Shown here piece by piece: positions 48,201 to 57,600 of a stretch of DNA of 64,000 nucleotides. Under the pieces are notes generated by a model. That model was not told where the DNA came from. It did no database searches and saw only the letters and a program-made list of their open reading frames with translations. The position numbers and the translations under genes were made by a program. The DNA comes from Symsagittifera roscoffensis (taxonomy: Eukaryota; Xenacoelomorpha; Acoela; Convolutidae), in assembly GCF_963678635.1 (NCBI RefSeq), contig NC_087068.1, forward strand, positions 2,172,001-2,236,000. The letters are read 5' to 3'. Position 1 is the first letter of the stretch; each line of letters starts with the position of its first letter.

Positions 48201-48979
48201 ATCCTTATCGACATCTGCTCATTTTGTTCTCCTAAACTGTCCACTATGTTGTTTAAGGCTTCCTCTAGTGCTGCCCCGTTTTCCACGAGTGGCGTCACTA
48301 GTGGTGGTGTGACCCTGTCGGTCCCAGGTAACTTCGTGCTTGTCGAGATCCGGGCCTTGACTCTCTGCTTCAACGTCTTTTCATTATTTATTTCAGGATC
48401 CATTAACGCGTTGCCGAGCCCTCTGGTTCTACTCTCTCCAGGTTGTGGCTCCGAACTTGTCCTAATCGCGAAGTCCTTTGACTGGCCCGGTGTGTTTGCC
48501 TCTTTGCTTATCGTTGTCACTACACCAAATTTGTCCATGGTTCCAGTCTCTCTTCCGACATGTGCCTCACTCTCATGGATCGAACTATTGAGGCTGACTT
48601 GAGATCCAAAGTTCCCTTGCTCTTCTTCATCCTCTTCCTCCTGGGACTCACCATCGTTTCCTGCTCCTCCTCCCATGCTGAATGGAAAGATGTTTCCGAA
48701 GGTGTTCTTCATTCTTTCTGAGAACGATGATGACGTTGTTTGTTTCCCAGTTCCGCTTGCCATCATAGTGTTGTCTGTCGGAGATCTTCTAGTTGCCGCT
48801 ACTTCAGTTGAGATGTCGGACAGTTCCGACATCTCTTCCCGATCCAATGTCCCGGTGGAAGTGGCAAAATCGTGGCCTTGTTCTACCGGAGTAGATTCAC
48901 TCGCCAGCCTTCTGCCTCTCCCTTCCAGTCCATTTACTTCCTGGTTGTCGTTCGTGGTATGGTCCATATTGACCTCCAC
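45227..48979 (-). CDS. Gag-protease polyprotein, element B (1250 aa frame)
   Basis: Gag N-terminus with coiled coil, capsid-like region (GCIDTWIEVMKLHFEEEDL, GVQGHQAMMRFEKRR), two CCHC knuckles (CANCSSTDHHVSAC, CFFCNLEGHFKSDC), then aspartic protease with LLDTGAVV. Homology ends at 45342 after DESKVP, where the frame runs ~38 codons into the inserted leader block and stops. It is therefore cut from RT, unlike the fused frame in element A. The start at 48979 is an ATG. Gag packages the RNA and protease matures the polyprotein. Confidence 0.9.
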   Translation of the reverse strand: MEVNMDHTTNDNQEVNGLEGRGRRLASESTPVEQGHDFATSTGTLDREEMSELSDISTEVAATRRSPTDNTMMASGTGKQTTSSSFSERMKNTFGNIFPFSMGGGAGNDGESQEEEDEEEQGNFGSQVSLNSSIHESEAHVGRETGTMDKFGVVTTISKEANTPGQSKDFAIRTSSEPQPGESRTRGLGNALMDPEINNEKTLKQRVKARISTSTKLPGTDRVTPPLVTPLVENGAALEEALNNIVDSLGEQNEQMSIRMSELERAVHIERESMREEINRNRQEVGRSEKRLKERTDEHMAKNLSRMTREAEHRELRLRDDMERLRIQQEQSLGTLDTKIDAMMERRTQAIMDRLDGLLSSKSGPKEGEPNSGGPSREPKVNFNEHQRRETYGSTRGRGSSSGYATRGNTAWGPNSRASSTGNRQTSNGRPTQSTHATGRSDSGNRGHASPRRSHVGQAGNAHGDSDCRDAPHTEPSTRCEDTQAGHSRDATAMATAFEPLNRSLETFLTRLSRTNERSEKSRRVFKKRRCYKDESDGCIDTWIEVMKLHFEEEDLSERQECSALTSNLEGTALNCVMAKKQYQRDTAEKIFEILLNRFGSGVQGHQAMMRFEKRRQREDETIDKFLDDLEMLRRRSQPDESNRRMNLAVASKFIDGVKNDELRTMLATHYTPLSTNAPTPEELRLKSKEYLLLKPPSRSGYYKNNYGNFNNGPANQGNNWYKPRDDMDKRRSCANCSSTDHHVSACPAYKQGMKAIGFSLEDEDASELDHEDFMRGVIAKFGPRCFFCNLEGHFKSDCPQFWDAVADIKHPRHEEALSGVKASKARLLSEAEARRKDKPQELVAKKMQAVTGETREPEPATAAEDFKIDYKAAARDALNRVQQELVTKEIEQKVKLELENEKLQEQLNTFEATEFEETKTPSSLDMKLKVISGQRFGMAPQGSKIQSIISVAGHQVIRNLSEPSEFTLMHLDTYADYLRQMEPRTESRAVRALLTTGGPRMKQLHGRYLEVYGPYQVMLNVNGISIYTRTYVTTDDDQIGQIYLGEEELKVRKIGHDAMMEQDAVHIGYEADVTAHLLDTNGTKIGVTGLLDTGAVVSVMPIRTWERMGFTREDLIPTNLRLAAANRGAIYVAGRTPITVLHMGGRDLWMSFLVVENLDDADQFILGRDFVRNFDVMIDLNNGLIRIRNPDRKYVKRPINRIITDESKVPILHRRTYQEGYRLKKGDIRKATFYKTGGLPIRRGQTFSS

Positions 48980-49424
48980 TTCGAACAGTTCTTTTCATTC
49001 TTCCGAGGTCTTCTGACTTCTCGTTTCAACCATTCTGCCTGAAACCGTCCCCCTTTTGTCAGACCGGGATCGCTTGATCCAATCCACAAAAGGATCGGTC
49101 ATCGTTTTTCTTTGCTTTTCAGGTATGAATTTCCTAGAGCTATTACCTCGTTTTGGTATCCTTGACTTGTCTAGACTCATTCTCTGGTTGTCACTTTCTA
49201 ATGCCTACTCTTGACTCAATTGCTAGAGACCTTATAGTTTTATTAACAATTATAATGACACAACACAATAAATTTCACCAGATTCTATTAAATAGTGACC
49301 ACGAATCCCTGTATGTTGTCAGAGTACAGTTTGTATAAAATTTATTCACACTAACCGATTATCTGTCCAAAGATTTGAAAACTAGCACAATATGATGTTA
49401 TCAGTCAATTTAAAAGATAGTGTA
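48980..49424 (-). other. Leader segment directly upstream of element B gag
   Basis: No gene of its own is supported. A frame at 49180-48995 containing basic residues resembles the start of gag-like sequence in A (NSRKFIPEK-type), so gag may begin further upstream after a frameshift. Confidence 0.4.
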
Positions 49425-50202
49425 CTCACTACCCAATCAAGCACAGTTTATGTTGATTTAAAATCAAAAACAAACAAATATATAATGACAGAATATGAAT
49501 GTCTCTATGAAAAAAACGTATGTGTAATGTACTCTTAGTCGGTCGCAGTACAATAGTCGAACTTGTCTTTTGAAGAAAAAGCTTTCCCTGCTCGGTGCTG
49601 CACCAAACAGACAAAACTTTGAAGGCAGTAATTTTCTCAAGTGGGCGGCTATTGCACCCACCGAGTACTGTGTTACCTATCTGCCTTCGGACTGCCCGAG
49701 CTAGACCTACTAAAATCCTCAGGGCAGTCACTTTTCCCAAAAACGTATTATGTTTCAATCCACACCAATGAATCATGCTCTTTAATTTAGACTTAGTGTC
49801 GCGAATATCCGAGTTCGGACCTGTTTTGTATTAGTCTGGTTCTTATTGAAAGGCAATTTACCAGTGCAGTCACTGATACCTAGCCTGTGTGCTAATAACC
49901 TAATACCTCTCACTTTTTAGTCTTTCTTTCGTTTACCTAAGTCCTTAATAAAATAATACCCCTTCGGATTGGCACAAATAGGACCCTTCCGGATTGATAG
50001 AATCTAGACCCCTCCGGATTTGGACCCCTCCGAATTAGCAACTATAAGAGCCCTCCGGATTCGGACCCCTCCGGATTCGGACCCCTCCTAACTTGAAAAT
50101 GTTTGACCCCTCCGGATTGGGAGCCCTCCGGTTTTGTAAAAAGTAGCTTTTCGGATATCTCCTTTTTTCAACCTATACCCCTCCTGATACGTTCTCCGAT
50201 GC
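49425..50202 (-). other. Leader block N, copy in the leader
   Basis: Copy of 44564-45341 with a two-base indel in an A run. It lies in the expected place 5' of gag and contains the structured module at about 49586-49731 and the CCTCCGGATT array. It is probably the native position. Confidence 0.8.
49586..49731 (-). promoter_or_regulatory. Structured leader RNA module, element B copy 2
   Basis: Effectively identical to the module at 44725-44870 through the recent block duplication, so it adds no independent covariation. Confidence 0.6.
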
Positions 50203-50663
50203 AAAATTGGTACCTTGCTTTCGTCTGTTATTATCCTATTAATTGGTCTCTTAACATACTTTCGGTCCGGGTTTCTAATCCGTATCAGACCGTTGTTCAA
50301 GTCAATCATCACGTCAAAATTCCTGACAAAATCTCTGCCCAAGATGAATTGGTCGGCATCGTCCAGATTCTCTACCACCAGGAAGCTCATCCAAAGATCC
50401 CGTCCTCCCATGTGGAGGACCGTTATTGGTGTTCTTCCGGCTACGTAGATAGCCCCTCGATTGGCTGCGGCCAGTCGGAGATTCGTTGGAATTAGATCTT
50501 CCCGCGTGAAGCCCATTCTTTCCCAAGTTCTTATCGGCATCACACTCACTACCGCTCCTGTGTCCAGAAGCCCTGTGACTCCAATTTTTGTTCCGTTGGT
50601 GTCGAGCAGATGTGCTGTCACATCTGCTTCATATCCAATGTGTACTGCGTCTTGTTCCATCAC
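50203..50663 (-). pseudogene. Protease fragment in the leader of element B
   Basis: Repeats about 150 codons of the protease (MEQDAVHIGYEADV through LLDTGAVV to DESKVP), joined to the leader block at the same point as the other copy. Both ends are abrupt. It has no start or context for expression as part of pol. Confidence 0.85.
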
Positions 50664-52446
50664 TTGCCTAATTTCGACTCTATTATGGTTGTCTTGTGCC
50701 TTCAGCCCTCCCTTTTTGTCTAGAACTGTCCTAAGTTACTTAGTTCAATCGCTATCAACTTTTGGTAGGGGTATAAGGGTTTTTCAGAAAAATTTATAAA
50801 ACGTGAAGGGTGTACCCCTCCGGATTTGTGTAATTTGCTAAAAACAATCTCCAAAAATTTTCTCGCTCGCCTTTTCGAGTAATTCTCTTTCCTACTAGTA
50901 AGTTCAGCTAATTTCTGATCTAATGGTACCAAGATTAACCGGATCTATCCAGTTGTCGAAAATTTATGAGCCAAAACGTCTTTCTTGCAAACTCAAAATA
51001 TTTCTCACTTATAGGTTCCACCTAACTTTTTCCGCAATTCTGGTCCTTTCGACCTCAAAATTATTGATCCGAGCTCAGAAGGCCTATAATCTTCTAGTTC
51101 AATGCAAAAGACCCGATCTAAAACGCTTTTGTAGAAAAAATTTGCGAAAAACTATGCTACCTGGACCCCTCCGGATTGATGAATCCACCAAATCAAACTC
51201 GTTAAGTTCGATTTCTCTGGAACGCGGAAGGCTTTCGGGTAGCGGGTTTTAAAACTTGTAGATTCACTAGTGGACGTTGTCCGAACAACTATTTTTACAG
51301 TTGTAACTCAAAAATTTCAAAAAATTTTCTAAATTTATAGTGTTTCGTTTTCTCAAAAATCGCGAAAGTTCGGTTTTTGGTTCCAAAATAGTTCCAACCA
51401 CTTCCGAACTAAACTTAACCGGTTCTATCTATTGTGGTAGTGCAGTTACGATGTAACACACTAACTTAGCGCTTTTTTCCGTTTCAAAAAATATCGATAT
51501 TTCAAAAATCGCGACTTGTGGGGGGATCAAAATATCGCTATTTTGACCCTAAAAACCGGTCTGTTTTCGTTGCTTTTCACTGAAAAACGATATAAGACTA
51601 TTAATATAGGCTCTATAAGTAATAATAATAGTAATACTATACCACTCCGGGTTTGTTTAATATCCGAAATAAGGTGCTTAACTCGGATATTCGCAGTTCG
51701 GTGAAGGGTCACAACAGTGCAGCACTGTCGAGCCCCCCACAGATTACTATCTTACTTTTTGTACCAAAAGGGATACAAAACTTGTTAACGATACCCAACA
51801 GTCGATTGTTGTTGTCGTTGAGCCCCTTCTTGTTGCTCCTTGTACTGCTTGCCGGATCGGTCTTCACCCAAGACCCTTCCGAATTGAGCGCAAATCAGCT
51901 GACCCTTCCGGATTGAGCGCAATTTATCATTAACGTGCTTAAATGCTCAAATAACCCTACAGTACAAGCCTCACAAACGGGCTACAAAACTGATCGTAAC
52001 GATCCTGACTGATATAAATGCCTGTAACAACAATATATCTATCAACAACAAACGGGGGGGGTGGATCACATCTTGTCTGGGGGGATGATTTCTACTGATT
52101 TTTTACTTTTTTTACTGTTTTTGGTTTTTTCGGCAATTTTTTATGTTTTTTGTTTTTCTTGGGTACTATACTACTTTTTGTTTGGTTTTACTTATATCTT
52201 TAAGTGTTTTTGGTCACAAACCACTCAGGGGATGAGGGAATGGCCGATCCCCCCACCCTTCCTGGTTCGTGAATTTTCGGTCTTAACTAAGTTAAAAAGC
52301 TATTCACAGTAATCCGGAGGGCTTCCGCGCTCCGAACCACCCCTCCGCCCCGGCGGTTTAGGCCTAATAAGGGCGTTAATGTGAGCATCCGCTCGGCGCG
52401 GAGTGCTCGTTAACGGTTCTGCCGGTCATGATGTTAAAAAGAATAA
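50664..52446 (-). other. Distal leader of element B
   Basis: Non-coding. It shares blocks with the element A leader (AACGATACCCAACAGTCG, ATTAACGTGCTTAAA, GGATCACATCT, a T-rich block near 52090-52210, AACTAAGTTAAAAAGCTA). Small frames here have no homology. Confidence 0.6.
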
Positions 52447-52461
52447 CACCCAGGAGCGCCA
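52447..52461 (-). other. Primer-binding site, element B
   Basis: TGGCGCTCCTGGGTG in sense, 12 nt inside the 5' LTR, identical to element A in sequence and distance. Confidence 0.65.
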
Positions 52462-52473
52462 TAAAAACATGTA

Positions 52474-53394
52474 TGTAACATTCGCCCGGAAGATACATAT
52501 CGACGGATAACAAAACTAAGTCTTAAGACGACTGGCTAGCGTCTAAACAGAGCTTTGCATGCTTTTCACCGTCTCTACCAAGCCAGTACTTTTCGGTGGT
52601 CTTTCTAACATCGGGTCGACAAAAACGTTACTGTTCTCCGGCTTCGACCAGAACGCTCAAATTAACTTAATTACATGCAAATAGTGAGCTCATGGCTGGG
52701 TCTCAGTATCCCCAGACCACGAGGTCACTCCTAAAAACAGGGCTACTACTTATTATATTACTATTGTTTTTGTTCAGTAGATAAAAATCATCATCTCCAT
52801 CGAAGATGGATCAACCCTTTCCCCCCAACTCCTAGCTTCTCATCCTTATCAAAGTGAATCCAGATATTAATTAAATTCAAGTCAGGACATGGCAGGAAGC
52901 TAAAAATTTATATAACAGGCTAAAAGTTTCATTCCCGAAACCCTTCCGGATTCTTGAATCCACTGAATCAAGCTCGCTAATCTTGATTTCTTCCTAATCC
53001 GGAAGGCTGGTTTCTCACCCTTCACCGTTGCTCGCAACGGCCTTGCAACTATTGTAGCAGCACAATAGTTGCAACTCGGAACGTTCTCTGCTATTCCTGC
53101 AATCTGCTGCTGTTTTTCAATCACGATTATCGTTGTTATCGTCAGCGCAACTAATGTTGTTGTTTTTTCTCTCTCGTTTTTTGTTAAAATGGCCGTTTCA
53201 GCATTTCTCAGAAATGTGACGTCATCATTCGAATTTTTGAAATTTTAAAATACTAGAATATTCCAGCCCTCACCGTCTGGCCAAACGTTCCAATAACGCT
53301 CTTAGTTCTTAAAAACCACCAATCCGGAAGGCTTACTGCTAAAATTCCGAATTCTGCAGAGATTGCATTTTTCACATTCTGGTCGAATGTCACA
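52474..53394 (-). repeat. 5' LTR of element B
   Basis: Same termini and length as 24193-25113, with two substitutions. The flanking host bases are TGGGC, which do not match TGTGG at the other end. Confidence 0.93.
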
Positions 53395-53879
53395 TGGGCT
53401 TGGTTGCCCCATTTTTGTAACTTTTTTGTATAAGATATTTTTTTGTAAGTGAAAGTGTTATGTGCTTCTGTGATGTAATTTGTTATTTTTATGCTTGCGG
53501 GAGCAAGTGTCTTCAAATCGGGAACCTGACTTTTTTCCCGTAAACAACTTTTCTTACACATTTCTAATCGAAATTGACGTTGCTTTATTATTTAACCCTT
53601 TTTAGACTAACCATTTTTTTTTATAGTCTCAAGTGTCGTTGATTGACTCCTGTAGTTTTTTCAAATTACTATACCTGACTGGTATATTTTCCGGTTTTTT
53701 GTTTTTTTTTCGCTCAGAATTTTTATTCGGCTTGAATGATACCGGCTCTTGTGATGTCGGTTTTAAATGATTTCGGCTCTTGTTTTTTTTCCGTTTAGTT
53801 ATCTTACTTTGCATCGGTAGAAGGATAAAAGGTGATTATTCATTTCTTAATAAATCAGCTCGGCTGGTAGTATAAAGCT
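53395..53879. other. AT-rich host strip between element B and the TACO1 copy
   Basis: T-rich, with several TTCGGCT words like those in the SINE bodies further right. No gene is supported. Confidence 0.4.
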
Positions 53880-54748
53880 TGAAAAGGCAAATCTTAAGAA
53901 GGCTTGTTTAAGTCTTTCCGATGTATCCCCAGACGATGTTTTTGAACCCAAAGTGATGGCTTGTATCACAACTAACTCAGAGGAAGCTATCGACGAAGAT
54001 AAAGCGTTTGAAATTGGCATGGACGCGGAAGCGGAGGATGTAGAGTTCAATGAAGAGAGAAATGAGTGGATATTCGTGAAGTCAGTGTTGCAGCTTGAAA
54101 GAATGAAAACATTGTTAGAAAAACAGGCGGATGTTGAGTCTTGTGAAACCGTTTTTGTTCCCTATATGCCCATCACACTATCACCGGAGAATTATGGGAA
54201 AGCAGAATCTTTGTTTGTTGAGCTGAATTCATTTGATCATGTTACAAACGTTTTTAAAAATTATGTTGACGATATTTCATGAATATAAGTTTATTATGTG
54301 TTTGATTGAAATTGAAATGAATAGCTAAGTGATACTGAGAAATTAGATGGTTTTTAACTTTCCACACCAAAAACCAAATAAATGCTTTCTTTTTAAATTT
54401 ATTTGTTTTCAGCCTTTAAAGTGACTTGTATTCTTGGAGTATACTTATTTCCCGTAAATAAATTGCGTGATATTTCAATGAAATACGCACAATTGATATT
54501 ACACGTGCAAGCGGACATGATCAATTTCTTGAAATTTAAAGAAAGGTATCTATTTGTTCCTGGGTAATGATCAAATTTTTCAAACAATTATTAAAAAATG
54601 ATTTTCGGATTTGTTACTATATAGAATTTTTTCTAGTTAACAATTAGCTTAACAAAATCACTGAATCATTTCTGCAGCATATAATTCTGCAGCAACCGAA
54701 CATGCTCAATTTCTTGAAAATTGAAATTTAACTACTGGCGTACCTAAT
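53880..54748 (+). repeat. Right copy of segmental duplication
   Basis: Matches 23219-24084 including the 3' untranslated region of the TACO1-like gene. The left edge is abrupt inside the gene; the right edge is at GGCGTACCTAA. Confidence 0.85.
53883..54282 (+). pseudogene. Truncated TACO1-like copy (C-terminal ~130 codons)
   Basis: Reads EKANLKKACLSLSDVSPDD through FKNYVDDIS, with about five residue changes from the gene at 22769 and no stop. The N-terminal domain, the AGHNKW signature and any presequence are missing; the sequence before it is unrelated. With its 3' untranslated region also copied, this is a DNA-level duplication, not a retrocopy. Product unlikely. Confidence 0.85.
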
Positions 54749-54962
54749 GTTTGATGTTGAATTTTTTTATGACAAACATTTCCTTTGGTATTTTTGTTTT
54801 CGGGTCGATTGGTGTTTAACCACATGTTGTTGGATTAGTAGACGCTGGGAAAATACTAAAAGTGTGTTTATTGTTTGTGTTTGTGTTTCTCGTCTGTTTT
54901 TCTGTTATAGAATTTTTGGTATATCCAGTTTTTTTCCCATTTAGTTATTTCCATCTGACTGA

Positions 54963-55230
54963 TGTAATGTCGTTGACATTAATAGTATGAACTTTCTACC
55001 AACTTTCAATGGAATTTTCTATAATTCATTATTTATGCAATGTCCAACGGTCATGTTATGTAATATATCTGCTGATATTATATTTATCTGTTTCACGTTG
55101 ATGTAAATCACTTCGGCCGAGTCCACCCAAAGATCGGGTGCTATTAATATTAACTTGAATTCAGTACTTTATATCATAGTTTTCTTATTAAAACAACCAC
55201 GTAACAGCCGAACTACAAAGCTACATGACA
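54963..55230 (+). repeat. 5' LTR of the short element
   Basis: 268 bp, TG...CA ends, followed at once by TGGTGAC. Confidence 0.85.
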
Positions 55231-55645
55231 TGGTGACAACGAGTGGAGCTCCCAAAAGCTCAACCACGCAATCGGAAGAATAAACCTGCCAAAATTGTCG
55301 AATCTTCAAGAGAACGGATACTCAAGAAAATATCCATTTTCGAATTGAAACATCTAACGTGTGCGAGTGAAACCGTATTCTAAATAGATGTCTTGCTGCA
55401 AAACGAAGTTCTTCTGGCATGAAAGTTATTCTGGTACCTTTGGTGATTTGTGTTGTTCTACGTTTCCTACCGAAGACACCCAGCAACGCTTCGACACCGT
55501 CAGTAACATCCAAAAAGGTGATATGGCGACACCTCGCGGTGTTAGCTATAGGGCAGCAAGCCACATATTGCTTTTGGGGAGATCTTACGTTGGAACCGAG
55601 AGCAATTCTTTTCAACCAGAGGGGAAGTTTCTCAAAGGATGGAAG

Positions 55646-55913
55646 TGTAATATCGTTGACTTTAATAGTATGAACTTTCTACCAACTTTCAATGGAACTT
55701 TCTATAATTCATTAGTTATGCAATGTCCAACGGTCATGTTATGTAATATCTTTGCTGATATTATAATTATCTATTCCACGTTGATGTAAATTCTTTCGGC
55801 CGATTCCACTCAAAGATCGGGTGCTATTAATATTAACTTAAATTCAGTTTTTTATATCATAGTTTTCTTATTAAAACAACCACGTAACAGCCGAACTACA
55901 AAGCTATATGACA
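55646..55913 (+). repeat. 3' LTR of the short element
   Basis: 268 bp, TG...CA ends, preceded by a purine run and followed by the ACTGA target duplication. Confidence 0.85.
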
Positions 55914-55918
55914 ACTGA

Positions 55919-56300
55919 CCATTGAGTAGCTTGCAATGGTACGCTTTCGTTGAATCGAAAGTGATGAGAAGCTCCGCTTCTTTGACTCTTTGAGATGAAA
56001 GTTGTTCTGTAGTTTTTAAAATTACTAACTCTGGTTTTGAGTAATTTAATTCATTTTTTTCGGTTAAATGGGTTCTGCTTCTGTTTTATCGGCTGAGTAA
56101 ACTTATATTGCTTTGCGTAATTTCAAGGGCAACTTTTGCCTTACGATTTTCCGTGTTGCAAGAGGGATGTGTCGAGTTTTAAATTTTTTCTAGGCTACAA
56201 TTTCGTTTTCGACTTAAAGGGGGTCGACCCAATTTTTGTCACCTTATTTGCTTATTTGGTCATTGGTTCTCAATACGTTTTATGGCAGTATTTTTTTTAG
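55919..56300. other. AT-rich host DNA
   Basis: No gene is seen. It holds a partial SINE-body match (TTCTGCTTCTGTTTTATCGGCT near 56070, shortened) and an imperfect AGAAGCTCCGCTTCT palindrome near 55970. Confidence 0.4.
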
Positions 56301-56309
56301 TATTTTTTT

Positions 56310-56575
56310 TCAAAAAAATGACACTTTGTTTTCTAAAACTTGTTTAACGGAATCACTTGGTATCTTGGTTGATAATGAATTTCAATTTCTTACCTGGGTC
56401 TCCGGCAGACTTGGTCTAGATTTAATGTTTACGCAGGGGAAAACAAAAGTCCTGAGTTCAAATTTGAGCATGTCTTGTTTTTTTTTGTTTCAAACGAAAT
56501 GCTTCGTTTGAAAAACATTGTCAGCCTATGATTTGTCTGCTTCTGTTTAGTCGACTTAGTTGCCACATCCTAGAA
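56310..56575 (+). repeat. SINE-like family 1, copy 1 (decayed)
   Basis: Contains CTTGTTTAACGGAATCACTTGG, shortened here, then a tRNA-like head (TTGGTCTAGATT ... GAGTTCAAATTTG, A-box and B-box remnants) and the shared body with GTCTGCTTCTG and GTCGACTTAG. Confidence 0.5.
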
Positions 56576-57284
56576 TTTTTTTTTTTCATATAGGAATATT
56601 TCATTTTAGACAACTTTTAGTCTATTGATTTGCTACTGCAGTTTTTAATTTTAGTAACCTTGACTTTGTTTGTTTTCCTTTTTTTCGCTTGAAAACGTAA
56701 TTTGGGCCAAATGATTTCGGTTTATTTGCTATCGGCGTGATTATCATATTTTTTGGTTGATTCAAGGGGATCATAATTTTCATGGTCCTTTGTGGTTCGC
56801 ACAATATGCTTAACATCTAGAAGAAAGTTTGTAGTTGAAAATTTTCATTGCAGCAATTTTATTATCGGTTCTACGGGATTTTACCCAAGTTTCGTCGACT
56901 CAGTAGCCGCTCAATGCACAACATTTTTTAGTTGCCGTTTTTCCGATTTTTTTAAAATAATTTTGAACTTAGTGCTAGCTTTGAATGCTATTTTTATATG
57001 GTCGCTTCTGTCTATGTTTGCTGATTTTAATGTTTTCTATCTGGGCTTTGAAAGTGAAGTGGAAATTCGAATTCTGGAGAGAAAACATTTTGTTTAATTA
57101 AAAAATTCGTTTTTCTCAAGGTCGAGAAAAACCGGCTAAAATTTTTTCTTGGTTTCCAGACGAATTAGAGTGAAAGTTCACCTTGCATTTTGATACTTTG
57201 CCAGTCAAAGTTGATCTTTTTTAATAGTATATGAACGTAGTTCAACCTCTTATATAGGTCGCGATGGTTTTATGTTTCTTTATC

Positions 57285-57600
57285 AGGAAGAGTCTTAAAG
57301 TCCACTTTTTCTCGATTTGAATTTTAATTTGTCTTATCAATTAGGAATATATTTTTTTTTCGTGTCAACAACTTGTAGAACAGAATTACTTGTATGTTGT
57401 TTCATGATGAATTCAATTTTTTTTGCGTCACCGCCTCGTTTGGTCTGGAGGTAACGAATACGCCTGGGACGGCATGAGCTCGGGGTACGAATCTGACAGG
57501 ACCTATTTTTTTTCAATTGTAAAATATTTCGTTTCATTAAATTGTCGGCTGATTAATTGTCTCCTTATGCTTTGTCGGCTTAGGTGATGATTGTGTTTTT
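57285..57600 (+). repeat. SINE-like family 1, copy 2
   Basis: Best head in the window: TTGGTCTGGAGGTAACG, TACGCCTGGGA and GGGTACGAATCTGACAGGACC (partly a B box), followed by a body with TTGTCGGCTGATTAATTGTC and TGTCGGCTTAGG. An upstream block, GGAAGAGTCTTAAAG, is shared with copy 3. Confidence 0.6.

Larger units (their letters stand above)
24193..53394 (-). mobile_element. Element B: 29.2 kb LTR retrotransposon, internally rearranged
   Basis: Both LTRs are present (24193-25113 and 52474-53394, 921 bp each). Sense order is 5' LTR, PBS, leader, a protease fragment with a leader block, gag-PR, the leader block again, PR again, RT-RNase H-integrase-macro, ORF2 in three frames, ORF3 with a tandem duplication of its end, then the 3' LTR. 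Without the duplications it would be about 24 kb, similar to A. LTR similarity points to recent insertion, yet the coding parts are broken and the flanks (TGTGG against TGGGC) do not match as a target duplication. Confidence 0.92.
54963..55913 (+). mobile_element. Short non-coding LTR element (TRIM-like, 951 bp)
   Basis: Two 268-bp direct repeats (54963-55230 and 55646-55913) begin TGTAAT and end ATGACA, with about 18 mismatches. The flanks are a perfect 5-bp duplication, ACTGA (54958-54962 and 55914-55918). TGGTGACAACGAGTGGAG starts directly after the left repeat as a primer-binding site. AAAGGATGGAAG precedes the right repeat as a polypurine tract. The 415-bp interior has no retroelement protein I can recognise. 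Confidence 0.85.

Noticed and set aside
1-53394. Penelope/Terminon-type giant element
   Set aside because: Real LTRs, a PBS, an aspartic protease and a DDE integrase make this a Ty3/gypsy-type LTR element; only the esterase cargo is similar.
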